Source: Halorubrum sp. BV1
GTDB lineage: Archaea; Halobacteriota; Halobacteria; Halobacteriales; Haloferacaceae
DNA: 64,000 bases
Direction: 5' to 3'
Assembly (NCBI RefSeq): GCF_000746205.1
Contig: NZ_JQKV01000001.1
Coordinates: 608,814 to 672,813 of the forward strand
Shown: in pieces, positions 41,459-49,981 of the stretch
Layout of the letters: every line of letters begins with the position of its first letter
Numbering within the stretch: position 1 is the stretch's first letter
The notes under the pieces: model-generated
What the model was told of the DNA's origin: nothing
Database searches by the model: none
Seen by the model: the letters and a program-made list of their open reading frames with translations, nothing else
Translations under genes and position numbers: made by a program

Positions 41459-42147
41459 GCGACGTGCCAGTCCGAAGCGAAGTCACGCCGAACGAGCCGC
41501 CGCGCGAGATCGTCGTACGCCGACCGCACCGCAGGATCCGAGAGCGGCTCCGCGTCCCCCTCGGGAACGCGTCCGAAGAGGGGACAGCCGAACAGGTCGC
41601 CGACGCCATCGGGAACCGACTCGGTTCGCACCGCGACGACACCGATCGGCGGGCAGTCGAGCCGCCGCGCGATCGCCGCCGTCTTGACCGCGTCGCGAAG
41701 GGCGGGTCGACGTAGCGGCGTCACAAGCAGGCACCGGTCGGCCGCGCGGAGCGGCGCGGCGACGTCGGGCGACGCGCCGGCCGGACAGTCGAGGAGCGTC
41801 GGGCGTTCCGAGGATGTCGCACCGGCGAGCGACGCGAACGCCGCGGCGGCGTCGACATCGTCGGACGCCGTGGGTGGCGCGAGCACGAGCGGTCGCGAGC
41901 GCCGCGGGCGGACCGTGTCTCCCTCGCGAACCGCCTCGGTGATGGTCGGGGGTGCGCCCGTCGACGCGGTGAGCGACGGCGTCGGAGCGGCCACTCCCGC
42001 CTCTGTCGCGAGCCCGTTTAGGTTCGGGAGATCCCAGTCGGCGTCGGCGGCGATGACGGACGCGCCGCGGCGGGACAGCGCGCTCGCGAGTCCGACGGTC
42101 GTGGTGGTCTTTCCGCTTCCGCCCTTTCCGCCGGCCACGGCTATCAC
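41455..42147 (-). CDS. MinD/ParA-like ATPase
   Basis: The 230-residue protein begins VIAVAGGKGGSGKTTTTVGL, a deviant Walker A (KGGxGKT) of the MinD/ParA/Mrp family, with DADWDLPNLN at switch I and LLDCPAGASPDVAAPLRAAD at switch II. The C-terminus lacks an obvious amphipathic membrane helix. It starts at GTG (42147), supported by a TTATATCGG element about 28 nt upstream. It is followed by, and overlaps, the RecA-fold gene. A role in positioning or regulation is inferred. Confidence 0.85.
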   Translation of the reverse strand: MIAVAGGKGGSGKTTTTVGLASALSRRGASVIAADADWDLPNLNGLATEAGVAAPTPSLTASTGAPPTITEAVREGDTVRPRRSRPLVLAPPTASDDVDAAAAFASLAGATSSERPTLLDCPAGASPDVAAPLRAADRCLLVTPLRRPALRDAVKTAAIARRLDCPPIGVVAVRTESVPDGVGDLFGCPLFGRVPEGDAEPLSDPAVRSAYDDLARRLVRRDFASDWHVA

Positions 42148-42212
42148 TGGCGGACGTGCGTCGGCATCCGATATAAGGAGGTGCGCGGGCGGTCGACCCC
42201 GGCCGGCGGCGA

Positions 42213-42605
42213 TCAGTCCTGACAGCAGCCGCCCGCCTCGCCGCCGAAGTCGACGGCCAGCGGGTCGGAGATGGCCTCGTTGACCGCTTCGAGCGTGTCG
42301 GTCAGTTCCTCCTGTGCGTCGAGGAACTCGCTCATGACGGGCATCGAGTGGAGTTCGTTCTGGGCCTCCTGAACGCGCTGGAGGTCGCTGTTCGACGCCT
42401 GTCCGGTCTGTCGGGCGTGCATGAACTCGGACCGGATCTGTTCGAACTCGTCGATCTTCGCTTGGACCGCCTCGTCGCGTTGTACCGCCGCTCGGGCGTC
42501 TTCGAAACGCTCGTACTCGGGCGTCTGTGCGATCCGTTCGCCCAGTTCGCGACCGAGCTGCTCGACCGAGTCCTGCTCGTCGACAGCCGCCTGTTCGACG
42601 CTCAT
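42213..42605 (-). CDS. YlbF-family protein
   Basis: The 130-residue, almost wholly helical protein carries the YlbF/YmcA pattern (LGRELGERIAQTPEYERFED, IRSEFMHARQTGQASNSDLQ) and ends GGEAGGCCQD. Bacterial relatives form a complex binding [4Fe-4S] clusters and stimulating RNase Y-dependent RNA processing; in archaea the role is unknown. The terminal Cys pair could bind metal. The ATG at 42605 is the only clear start. It is divergent from the small zinc-finger gene. Confidence 0.85.
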   Translation of the reverse strand: MSVEQAAVDEQDSVEQLGRELGERIAQTPEYERFEDARAAVQRDEAVQAKIDEFEQIRSEFMHARQTGQASNSDLQRVQEAQNELHSMPVMSEFLDAQEELTDTLEAVNEAISDPLAVDFGGEAGGCCQD

Positions 42606-42737
42606 GTACGCTAGTTGGCGCGGAGCTAGTTCAACCTGCCGGCGTCGGGAGCCGCCGAGCGACGCCTGCGGCCGGACACCCCGGCTAGAACTGCCGCCCT
42701 TCGCGGGTTCAAGTGCCCGGAGGTGTTGTGACCGCCA

Positions 42738-42938
42738 ATGGTAGATCCGACTTCCGACCTCGGAGACGACGTCGACGAGGAGTCCGCGCCGCGGTGCGTC
42801 TCGTGTGGGGGGCCGGCGCTTGGCGTCGGCCGGCGGACCGTGACGTGGGTCGACGGCGGCGACGTGGCGCACAGACACTTCTGTTCGCGATCGTGTCGCG
42901 ACGACTGGACGGACGAGAGACCGTCTGCGGTGAGCTGA
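42738..42938 (+). CDS. Small zinc-finger protein
   Basis: The 66-residue acidic protein contains APRCVSCGGPALGVGRR and HRHFCSRSCRDDWT, four Cys in two pairs that could bind one zinc ion. The pattern matches a small haloarchaeal family (DUF7576 from memory) of unknown function. The start at 42738 is preceded by a weak TTCAAG element about 28 nt upstream. Confidence 0.8.
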   Translation: MVDPTSDLGDDVDEESAPRCVSCGGPALGVGRRTVTWVDGGDVAHRHFCSRSCRDDWTDERPSAVS

Positions 42939-43054
42939 CTGGCTCGATCCGCCTACCGGGTCGGCGTCACCCGGCGATGCGAGCCCGATCGCCGTCAACT
43001 GCGGTATCAGAGCGCCGCGGGAGGATTTTTCACGACGGGGGTGGTAGTGCCGGT

Positions 43055-43780
43055 ATGATATCGCTCGACGAGGCCGTAACGGCCCGGCTGGAGTCACACG
43101 GTGAACGGTTCGAAGTGCTGATCGACCCGGACGCCGCGCTGGCGATGAAACGCGGCGAGTTCGACGGCGACCTCGAGGACGTCATCGCGGCCGAGGACGT
43201 CTTCGAGAACGCCTCACGCGGTGACCGGCCGGCCGAAGCGGACTTAGAGACCGTCTTCGGGACGACCGATCCCCTCGAAATCATTCCCGAGGTCGTCGAG
43301 CGCGGGGAGATACAGATCACGGCGGAACAGCGCGAGGAGATGGTCGAGCGGAAACACAACCAGCTCGTCACCACCATCACGCGCAACGCCGTCAACCCGC
43401 AGATGGACGACTCTCCGCATCCGCCGGACCGAATCGAGCGGGCATTAGAGGAGGCAGGATTCCAAGTCGACCCCATGGAGCCGGTAGAAAATCAGGTCGA
43501 CGACGCGCTCGACGCGTTGCGTCCGGTGATTCCGATCCGATTCGAGGAGGTGACGATGGCGGTCCAGCTTCCGGCTGACTACGCGGGCTCCGGACAGGCA
43601 CAGATCCGCGAGTTCGGCGACCTCGAACGCGAAGAGTGGCAGAACGACGGCTCGTGGGTCGGCGTTCTCACGTTCCCGGCGGGGCTGCAAAACGACCTGT
43701 ACGACCTCGTCAACGAGGTCACCTCCGGCGAGGGGGACGCGCGGGTCATCAAGGACAAAGACGAGATTCGGACGCGCTGA
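43055..43780 (+). CDS. sbds: Ribosome assembly factor SBDS
   Basis: SBDS helps release the anti-association factor aIF6 from the large ribosomal subunit. The 241-residue protein has the three SBDS domains: an N-terminal one (RFEVLIDPDAALAMKRG, AAEDVFENASRGDRP), a central helical one (LVTTITRNAVNPQMDDSPHP), and a C-terminal ferredoxin-like one (IPIRFEEVTMAVQLPADYAG). Length is normal. An ATTTTTCAC element about 28 nt upstream supports the ATG at 43055. Confidence 0.96.
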   Translation: MISLDEAVTARLESHGERFEVLIDPDAALAMKRGEFDGDLEDVIAAEDVFENASRGDRPAEADLETVFGTTDPLEIIPEVVERGEIQITAEQREEMVERKHNQLVTTITRNAVNPQMDDSPHPPDRIERALEEAGFQVDPMEPVENQVDDALDALRPVIPIRFEEVTMAVQLPADYAGSGQAQIREFGDLEREEWQNDGSWVGVLTFPAGLQNDLYDLVNEVTSGEGDARVIKDKDEIRTR

Positions 43781-43879
43781 GGGCTGCGCCGCGGCGCTGG
43801 TCTGACGACCGACGTGTGACTGCTCCGTACACGTACCGTATCCGGGGAGTTGATACCGACGCCCGTTCCGTCGTGTGGT

Positions 43880-44365
43880 ATGCACGAACGCGCGGCGGAG
43901 TTTTCGGAGGGCGTACACGAGCGGTACGGTATCGACATCGACGTGCTGGAGTTCGACGCGGGAACGAAGACCGCGGCCGCGGCGGCCGACGCCGTGGGGT
44001 GTGACACGGCGGCGATCGCCTCTACCATCGTCGTGTCGCTGGCAGAGGAGGGTGCTGATGGCGGATTGAGTGCCGCCATCACGAGCGGCGCGAATCGCAT
44101 CGATCTCGACGCGGTCGCCGACCACTTCGACGCGTCGGCGGCGGCGATGGCGGCCCCCGATCGAATTCGAGACGTCGTCGGCTGGAGTATCGGCGGTGTC
44201 CCGCCGCTCTGTCACGACACGGCGGTTCCGACGGTCTTCGACCCGACGCTCACTGAGTACGACACCGTCTACGCCGCCGCGGGGACACCGAGCGCGCTGT
44301 TCGCGATCGACCCGAGACGGCTCGCCGACCTCGCCGACGCGACCGTCGTCGACCTCACGGAGTGA
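43880..44365 (+). CDS. YbaK/EbsC-type aminoacyl-tRNA deacylase
   Basis: The 161-residue protein has the YbaK fold: MHERAAEFSEGVHERYGIDI at the N-terminus, AAIASTIVVSL, an ITSGANRIDLDAV strand, GWSIGGVPPLCHD, and a C-terminal AAGTPSALFAIDPRRL. Family members remove mischarged amino acids from tRNA. A Lys in the conserved strand that is usual in ProX/YbaK enzymes is not obvious here, so activity may differ. The ATG at 43880 is chosen over one at 43850 from homology and a TTGATACC element about 28 nt upstream. Confidence 0.85.
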   Translation: MHERAAEFSEGVHERYGIDIDVLEFDAGTKTAAAAADAVGCDTAAIASTIVVSLAEEGADGGLSAAITSGANRIDLDAVADHFDASAAAMAAPDRIRDVVGWSIGGVPPLCHDTAVPTVFDPTLTEYDTVYAAAGTPSALFAIDPRRLADLADATVVDLTE

Positions 44366-44389
44366 CCCGCGCGGAACGAGGTGCCCGAA

Positions 44390-44432
44390 TTGTTAATAGG
44401 GACTTGTGAAATAACAACTCTTTTCTGTTAAC
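44390..44432. promoter_or_regulatory. Candidate zinc-regulated operator and promoter of znuA
   Basis: Arms TTGTTA (44390-44395) and TAACAA (44412-44417) form an inverted repeat with a 16-nt spacer. A palindromic GTTAAC lies at 44427-44432, and T-rich sequence (44421-44424) sits at the TATA position, about 28 nt from the ATG. The layout fits binding by a metal-responsive repressor, but no regulator is known for it. Confidence 0.4.
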
Positions 44433-44449
44433 CTGTCCTGCGATCCGGT

Positions 44450-45499
44450 ATGGACCAGTCACGACGGTCGGTGCTGAAACGCGGGGCGGGGTTGGTAGGT
44501 GCCGGTGTGACCGCATCGCTCGCCGGCTGTTCGGGCACTGGCGGAGGCGGACCCGACGGCGGGGCAAACGAGGGAGACGAGTCCGGATCGTTCGGGGGCG
44601 GCTACACCGCCTTCTTCACGCTCACCGACTGGACGAACCGGGTCGCCGGCGACCGTGCGAGCTTCGACGATCCGGTCGAGGTCGGCCGGCTCGGACACGG
44701 GTGGGAGCCCAGCGGGACGCTCGCCGCCGACGTCGCCGCCACCGACGCGTTCGTCTACCTCGACCACCCCGAGTTCGCGTGGGCACAGGACCTCGCGTCG
44801 ACGCTGGAGGCCGACTACGACTCCGTGGCGGTGATAGACGGACTCTCCGGGCTGGAGGGCGACTTGCTCGCGTGGGACCACGATCACGGAGACGGGAGCG
44901 AAACCGCGGAAACGGAGGACGGCCACGACGAGGGCGGTCAGGGCGGCGACGACGGCGACCGACAGACCGACCCGCACGTCTGGGTCGATCCGGTCCGCTC
45001 GGCGGAGATCGTCGAGACGATCGCCGCCGGACTCGGCGACGCCGATCCCGACAACGCCGAGGTCTACGCCGACAACGCCGAGGCCTACACCGCGGAACTC
45101 GACGAGGTCGACGCGGCCTTCGAGTCGCTCGCCGAGAGGGCCACGCGCGACGTGGCGGTTATCGCCGGACACAACTCGTTTCAGTATCTGGAGGACCGGT
45201 ACGGGTTCCGACTCCACTCGCCGGTGGGCGTCTCGCCGCAGAACGAGCCGACCCAGACCGAGATCGCGGACACCATCGAGATCGTCGACCGGGAGGGGAT
45301 CGACACGATCCTCTACGACCGGTTCGGCTCGACCACGCTCGCGGAGGCGATACTCGAGAACAGCGGCGCAACGGAGATGGCGGCAGTCTCTCCGGCCGGC
45401 GGCACGACCCGGGAGTGGAACGAGGCCGGCTACGGCTATCTCGAACAGATGACGGAGATCAACCTCCCCGCCTTTCGGCGGGCGTTCGGCGCGCAGTGA
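44450..45499 (+). CDS. znuA: Zinc-type ABC transporter substrate-binding lipoprotein
   Basis: The 349-residue protein captures a divalent metal, probably zinc or manganese, outside the membrane. It has a Tat signal (SRRSVLKRGAGLVGAG) with lipobox LAGC, a Gly/Asp linker, and the cluster A-I fold with metal His ligands in GHGWEPSGT, DPHVWVDPV and AGHNSFQYL and a C-terminal Asp in LYDRFGS. A His/Asp/Glu-rich loop (WDHDHGDGSETAETEDGHDE) sits in the middle, as in zinc-binding members. It is the first gene of the znuA-znuC-znuB group. Confidence 0.93.
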   Translation: MDQSRRSVLKRGAGLVGAGVTASLAGCSGTGGGGPDGGANEGDESGSFGGGYTAFFTLTDWTNRVAGDRASFDDPVEVGRLGHGWEPSGTLAADVAATDAFVYLDHPEFAWAQDLASTLEADYDSVAVIDGLSGLEGDLLAWDHDHGDGSETAETEDGHDEGGQGGDDGDRQTDPHVWVDPVRSAEIVETIAAGLGDADPDNAEVYADNAEAYTAELDEVDAAFESLAERATRDVAVIAGHNSFQYLEDRYGFRLHSPVGVSPQNEPTQTEIADTIEIVDREGIDTILYDRFGSTTLAEAILENSGATEMAAVSPAGGTTREWNEAGYGYLEQMTEINLPAFRRAFGAQ

Positions 45500-45656
45500 C
45501 TCGGCGTCGAGACCGGTCCGCGCCGCTCGTCGCGTCTCGCTCCGTCACACGTCACGCTCCGGTCGCGTGCTATCGCGCGGCGACCAAGCCGCCACGGGCG
45601 ACCGAACGCGGAGTAAAAGAGCTAAACGTCCGGCCGACGCAGGGACGACACACGCA

Positions 45657-46397
45657 GTGACCGCAATCGTCGACCTCGACGGCGTGACGTTCTCCTACGG
45701 CGACACCGTCGCCGTGAGAGACGTCTCGCTGACGGTCGATCGGGGAGATTTTCTCGGGCTCGTGGGACCGAACGGCTCCGGAAAGACCACGCTGTTGCAC
45801 CTGATGTTGGGACTTCATACTCCCGACGAGGGATCGGTCGCGCTGTTCGGCCGCCCGATCGACCAGTTCGACGACGGCGGGCGCATCGGCTACGTCTCAC
45901 AGAAGGCGACGAGCCGCGGCGGGGCCATGCCCGTCACCGTCCGGGAGTGCGTCACGATGGGGCGGTTCGCACACGCCGGGTTCGGTCGTCTCACCGATGC
46001 CGACCGCGCCGCCGTCGACGACGCGATCTCGACCGTCGGAATCGGCGATCTCTCTGACCGACTGCTCACGGAACTGTCCGGGGGACAGAAACAGCGGGCG
46101 TACATCGCGCGGGCGCTCGCAAGCGACGCCGATCTCCTCGCGCTCGACGAGCCGACCGTCGGCGTGGACGCGGAGTCGCGCGACGCCTTCTATGCCCTGC
46201 TCGCCGACCTCAACGACGACGGGATCACCATCATTCTCATCGAACACGACATCGGCGTCGTCACCGACCGCGCGGACCGTATCGCCTGTATCAACACGGA
46301 ACTGTACCACCACGGGGACACGGAGTCGTTCGTCGAGAGCGACGCCCTCGCGGAGGCGTACGGCGCGACCGGACAGGTCGTTCACCACCACCACTGA
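45657..46397 (+). CDS. znuC: Zinc-type ABC transporter ATP-binding protein
   Basis: The 246-residue ATPase has Walker A GPNGSGKTT, the Q-loop in YVSQKATSRGG, signature LSGGQKQR, Walker B LLALDEP and the switch His in ILIEHD. It ends GQVVHHHH, a His run that may bind metal. It starts at GTG (45657), with AT-rich GTAAAAGAGCTAAACG upstream at about 45612-45628. It could form its own transcript, 157 nt after znuA. Its stop overlaps the next start by one base (TGATG). Confidence 0.93.
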   Translation: MTAIVDLDGVTFSYGDTVAVRDVSLTVDRGDFLGLVGPNGSGKTTLLHLMLGLHTPDEGSVALFGRPIDQFDDGGRIGYVSQKATSRGGAMPVTVRECVTMGRFAHAGFGRLTDADRAAVDDAISTVGIGDLSDRLLTELSGGQKQRAYIARALASDADLLALDEPTVGVDAESRDAFYALLADLNDDGITIILIEHDIGVVTDRADRIACINTELYHHGDTESFVESDALAEAYGATGQVVHHHH

Positions 46398-47542
46398 TGG
46401 CCGACGACACCGCAGGGACCGGCGGCGGAGACGACCCGACCGAGGGCGGTTGGGCCGGCGAGAGCGATGCCACCGGGAGCGACCGACCCGCGACCGGGGA
46501 CGCGCCCGGCGCGAGCGATGCGCCGCGGATTCGGAGCCGGCGTCGGACCGTCGAGCTCGTCGGGATCGGCTGTACCGCGGCGCTCGCGGCCGTGATGCTC
46601 GGATTCGTGTTCCTCTACTGGGCACAGGACCTCCCGCTCGCGAGCGGTCTGTACGCGGCGTTCCGGTCGGCCGGTCGCGGGATGGACGCGACGCTCGGCA
46701 CGAACGTGTTCCGTCATCCCGTCATGTGGCAGTCGATGGCGACGGGGGTCCTCGTCGGAGTCGTCGCACCGCTCGTCGGCTCGTTCCTCGTCCACCGGGA
46801 GATGGCGCTTATCGGCGAGACGCTCGCGCACACGGCGTTCGCGGGCGTCGCGATCGGCATCCTGGTCAACGCGTCGACCGGCTGGGACGGGTCGCTCCTC
46901 CTCATCGCGCTCGCCGTCGCCGTCTGCGGCGCGGTCGCGGTCCAGTGGCTTACGGCACACACCGACGCGTACGGCGACGTGCCGATCGCGATCATGCTGA
47001 GCGGGAGCTTCGCCGTCGGGACGCTTATCGTGAGCTACGGCCGGGGACTCACCGCGATCAACATCGAGGGGTACCTGTTCGGCAACCTTGCGGTGGTCAC
47101 CGTCGAGGGAGCGCGGCTCATGAGCGTGCTGTCCGTTCTCGTCGTCGCCGGCGTCGCGTTGACGTACAAACAGCTACTCTTCATCACGTTCGACGAGCAG
47201 GCGGCGCGGGTCGCCCAGCTGAACGTCACCGGCTACAACACGCTGCTCGTGGTGTTGACGGCGGTCGTCGTCGTCGGCGCGATGCAGGTGCTCGGCGTCA
47301 TCCTCGTCGCGGCGATGCTCGTCGTCCCCGTCGCCGCCGCCTCACAGATCGCCCGGAGCTTCCGGGAAACGGTGTACCTCTCCGTGATCGTCGGACAGCT
47401 GTCGGTCGTCGGTGGGTTCGCCGTCTCCCTCGGCCTCGGACTCCCCTCCGGCGGATCGATCGTCGTCACGGCGATCGGCATCTACCTCGTGAGCATCGCC
47501 GCGTCCGGCTTCTCCGTGACGGCGATCTCCGCACACGGGTGA
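46397..47542 (+). CDS. znuB: Zinc-type ABC transporter permease
   Basis: The 381-residue membrane protein has an acidic cytoplasmic head of about 50 residues and then 8-9 helices of the ABC-3 family. It includes VHREMALIGETLAHTAFAGV, the coupling-helix-like IGETLAHTAF, and ending helices IVGQLSVVGGFAVSL and IVVTAIGIYLVSIAASG. It carries the metal through the membrane for the ZnuC ATPase. It is directly coupled to znuC. Confidence 0.93.
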   Translation: MADDTAGTGGGDDPTEGGWAGESDATGSDRPATGDAPGASDAPRIRSRRRTVELVGIGCTAALAAVMLGFVFLYWAQDLPLASGLYAAFRSAGRGMDATLGTNVFRHPVMWQSMATGVLVGVVAPLVGSFLVHREMALIGETLAHTAFAGVAIGILVNASTGWDGSLLLIALAVAVCGAVAVQWLTAHTDAYGDVPIAIMLSGSFAVGTLIVSYGRGLTAINIEGYLFGNLAVVTVEGARLMSVLSVLVVAGVALTYKQLLFITFDEQAARVAQLNVTGYNTLLVVLTAVVVVGAMQVLGVILVAAMLVVPVAAASQIARSFRETVYLSVIVGQLSVVGGFAVSLGLGLPSGGSIVVTAIGIYLVSIAASGFSVTAISAHG

Positions 47543-47593
47543 CCGCTCGACCCCTTTCCACAGACCCTTATGTCCACGACGAGAGTGAGGCGT

Positions 47594-47878
47594 ATGGGAG
47601 AGACGGAAACCTACACGCTCACCGGTCCCGACGGCAACGAAGAGTCGTTCGAACTGCCCACTGGCCTCGTCGACGTGCTCAGCGAGCAGGGCGAGGAGTC
47701 TACGCGGGTCGTAAGCGACGTCGTCGTACAGGCGATGGCCCAACAGGCGCACGTCATCGTCCACCACAGCGAAGGCGAGGTCCCGGAGGACATCGCAGAG
47801 ATGGAAGAGACCGCGGCGGACTTGTTCGAAGAGCGGTTCGGACAGTCGCTCGAAGACGCGCTCGGCCACTCGCACTAA
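47594..47878 (+). CDS. Small haloarchaeal protein, DUF7545-like
   Basis: The 94-residue acidic protein (MGETETYTLTGPDGNEES) has FELPTGLVDVLSEQGEE, AMAQQAHVIVHHSEGEVPED and a C-terminal FGQSLEDALGHSH. The order matches a haloarchaeal family of unknown function (DUF7545 from memory). The ATG at 47594 has a CCTTATG element about 28 nt upstream; an ATG at 47570 is less likely. Confidence 0.75.
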   Translation: MGETETYTLTGPDGNEESFELPTGLVDVLSEQGEESTRVVSDVVVQAMAQQAHVIVHHSEGEVPEDIAEMEETAADLFEERFGQSLEDALGHSH

Positions 47879-47944
47879 CGCCGTCAGCCAACGTCGATCC
47901 GCTCCGACCGGCCGCTTAAGCCGGTTCGGCCCGTACGTTCTCAC

Positions 47945-48379
47945 ATGACTACCGACTCGGGCGCGCCGGTGTTGATCTTCGACGGCGACTGTCCGTACTG
48001 CTCCGTCGCGGCGCTCGCGCTTCGTCGACTCGACGGGGTCGTCGCGGTGCCGTGGGCGGCCGATCCGGTCGGCCCGTTCCTCGACGCGCAGTTCGGGTCG
48101 CGCCCCTTCGCGATGGTGCTCGTCGACCCGACCGAGCGACGGGTGTACGCCGGGCGCTCCGCGGCCGAGGAACTCGCCGACCGCGCGGGAACACCGGGGA
48201 TCGTCGGCGGGCTCGTCCGCGACAACTACGACCGGATCGCAGACGTGGTCGGCACCCTCTCGGGTCGCGGCCGCGACCCCGACGATTTCCACGACGTCTA
48301 CTCGCTCACCGACGAGGCGAGCGACCGCGTCGACGACCTCCGGCCGGCCGCGAGCGAGCCGCCGGGGGCGCTGTCGTGA
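47945..48379 (+). CDS. DCC-family thiol-disulfide oxidoreductase-like protein
   Basis: The 144-residue protein begins with PVLIFDGDCPYCSVAALALR, the DxxCxxC signature of the DUF393/DCC family, a thioredoxin-like fold proposed to act in redox chemistry. The C-terminal part is helical and acidic. A CTTAAGCC element about 28 nt upstream supports the ATG at 47945. The stop overlaps the next start (GTGA), so the pair is an operon. Confidence 0.88.
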   Translation: MTTDSGAPVLIFDGDCPYCSVAALALRRLDGVVAVPWAADPVGPFLDAQFGSRPFAMVLVDPTERRVYAGRSAAEELADRAGTPGIVGGLVRDNYDRIADVVGTLSGRGRDPDDFHDVYSLTDEASDRVDDLRPAASEPPGALS

Positions 48380-48867
48380 GCGGGGACTCAGAGGGCGGGA
48401 CGTACACGCTCCTCGTCGAGCTGTCGATTCCGACGACGATCGAGGTCGGCGCGCTCGGCGAGCACCGACTCTCCGCCGGCACGTACGCGTACACCGGGAG
48501 CGCACTCGGCGCGGGCGGGTTCGCCCGCGTCGACCGACACCGCCGGACCGCACGCGGGGAGCACGACGTGCGCCACTGGCACGTCGACTACCTGCTCGGA
48601 CGCGACGAGGCGCGGATCGACCGAGTCGTTCGCAGCGTCGGCGTCGACGCCGAGTGTGCGATCGCAGAGCGACTGCCCGCGGGACCGGTCGACGGGTTCG
48701 GTGCCTCAGACTGCGGCTGCGCGAGCCACCTCGCCGCGCTCGGAGACGGTTCCGAGGCGGATACGACCCCCGGATCGCTGGTCCGCAACGCGCACGCGTC
48801 GGTCACGCCAGCGCGCGGCGGTCAGGTCGATATCGTCGGCGGAGCGGAGCCAGCGCGTGACGAGTGA
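48376..48867 (+). CDS. GIY-YIG-related (DUF123) nuclease-family protein
   Basis: The 163-residue protein has GTYTLLVELSIPTTIEVGAL, AGTYAYTGSALGAGGFARVD, RHRRTARGEHDVRHWHVDYL and a Cys-containing DAECAIAERL...ASDCGCASHL, the conserved pattern of the DUF123 branch of GIY-YIG proteins, often called Nri-like or endonuclease III-associated. The GTG start at 48376 is read by coupling to the DCC gene. Nuclease activity is inferred from family only. Confidence 0.88.
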   Translation: MSGDSEGGTYTLLVELSIPTTIEVGALGEHRLSAGTYAYTGSALGAGGFARVDRHRRTARGEHDVRHWHVDYLLGRDEARIDRVVRSVGVDAECAIAERLPAGPVDGFGASDCGCASHLAALGDGSEADTTPGSLVRNAHASVTPARGGQVDIVGGAEPARDE

Positions 48868-48889
48868 GCGGCGATGCGCCGCGCTCGAC

Positions 48890-49390
48890 TCAAAGGTTGT
48901 AGCGTTCAGTCACCGCGCGTAGCTGCTCGCGTCGCCCCTCTATCGCGTCGTCGCGCAGCGCCTGCTCTTCTGGCGTCGGCGCGGTCACGTCTGGCACGCG
49001 CGTCGGACTCCCGTCGTCACCGAGCGCGACGAAGGTAAAAAACGAGGACGTTGTGGGGCGCTCCTCGCCCTTGAGCGGGTCTTCGGCGTGTACGTCGACT
49101 TTCACGTCGAGACTGGTCCGGCCGGTGTTGAACACGTACCCCTCGATTACGGCGACCTCCCCCATCTCGATCGGGCCGATGAAGTCAACGTGGTCCATCG
49201 AGGCGGTGACGACCTCTCGGCTCGAAAAGCGCATCCCCGCTATCCCGCCGCAGATGTCCATCCAGTGGAGGACCGCGCCGCCGAGCGCGCGCCCGAGGTT
49301 GTTGGTGTCGTTCGGCAACAGTATCTCCGTCATCTCGGTGTACGACTCGGCGAGCGTCGCGGTTCCGGGGTCCGTTCCCGTCTCGTCCAT
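48890..49390 (-). CDS. Acyl-CoA thioesterase (hotdog fold)
   Basis: The 166-residue protein has the hotdog helix motif NNLGRALGGAVLHWMDICGG and SREVVTASMDHVDFIGPIEM, strong matches to YciA/acyl-CoA hydrolase-type thioesterases, which release fatty acids from CoA. The C-terminal helix is Glu/Arg-rich. The start at 49390 is the first ATG of the frame. A shorter start at MTEILLPND is possible. Confidence 0.92.
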   Translation of the reverse strand: MDETGTDPGTATLAESYTEMTEILLPNDTNNLGRALGGAVLHWMDICGGIAGMRFSSREVVTASMDHVDFIGPIEMGEVAVIEGYVFNTGRTSLDVKVDVHAEDPLKGEERPTTSSFFTFVALGDDGSPTRVPDVTAPTPEEQALRDDAIEGRREQLRAVTERYNL

Positions 49391-49439
49391 GCGTCGGGTC
49401 CGTCTGGCGACGACTTGAATCTCCGGACTTCGCCGCCGG

Positions 49440-49892
49440 TCAGCGTCCCTCCCGAGAGCCGTCGTCGAAGTGTACGGAGTCGGACGGGCGACCCGCCTCG
49501 TCGATCACCGGATCGGAGACGACGATCGGACAGTCGATCCGGACGGCGAGCGCGAGCGCGTCGGACGGGCGGGCGTCGAAGACGAACCGCTCCGGCTCGC
49601 CGTCCTCGTATCGCTCGGCGTCGACCTTGGCGTAGAAGGTGCCGTCGCGGAGGTCGTCGATCCGGACGCGGTCGATCGCACCGCCGAACTCGGTGAGGAT
49701 GTCCACGAGGAGGTCGTGAGTGAGCGGCCGGTCGAAGGGTTCGCCTTCGAGCGCAGTTCCTATCGATTGGGCCTGATCGGCACTGACGAATATCGGGAGA
49801 TAGTCGCCGCGAACGGAGAGGATGACCGCCGGTACGTCGCCGCCGGGGGCAGACCCCGTCCCGACGCCGACGACCTCGGCTTCGTGTGCCAT
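49440..49892 (-). CDS. Bifunctional nuclease (BFN, DUF151) family protein
   Basis: The 150-residue protein shows VPAVILSVRGDYLPIFVSAD, AQSIGTALEGEPFDRPLTHD and RPSDALALAVRIDCPIVVSD, the core BFN signature. Family members have been reported to have DNase and RNase activity in plants. The C-terminus is acidic. A TATTCA element near 49915 supports the start. The start precedes the membrane-anchored HTH gene's end by about 90 nt on the same strand. Confidence 0.92.
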   Translation of the reverse strand: MAHEAEVVGVGTGSAPGGDVPAVILSVRGDYLPIFVSADQAQSIGTALEGEPFDRPLTHDLLVDILTEFGGAIDRVRIDDLRDGTFYAKVDAERYEDGEPERFVFDARPSDALALAVRIDCPIVVSDPVIDEAGRPSDSVHFDDGSREGR

Positions 49893-49981
49893 ATCGGATC
49901 ATCGGGGCGACAACATGAATAGCTGTCCCACGGGGACGCGCGGTCGCGGTCGCCGGGCCGTACGTTCGTCCGCAGTGCGGC

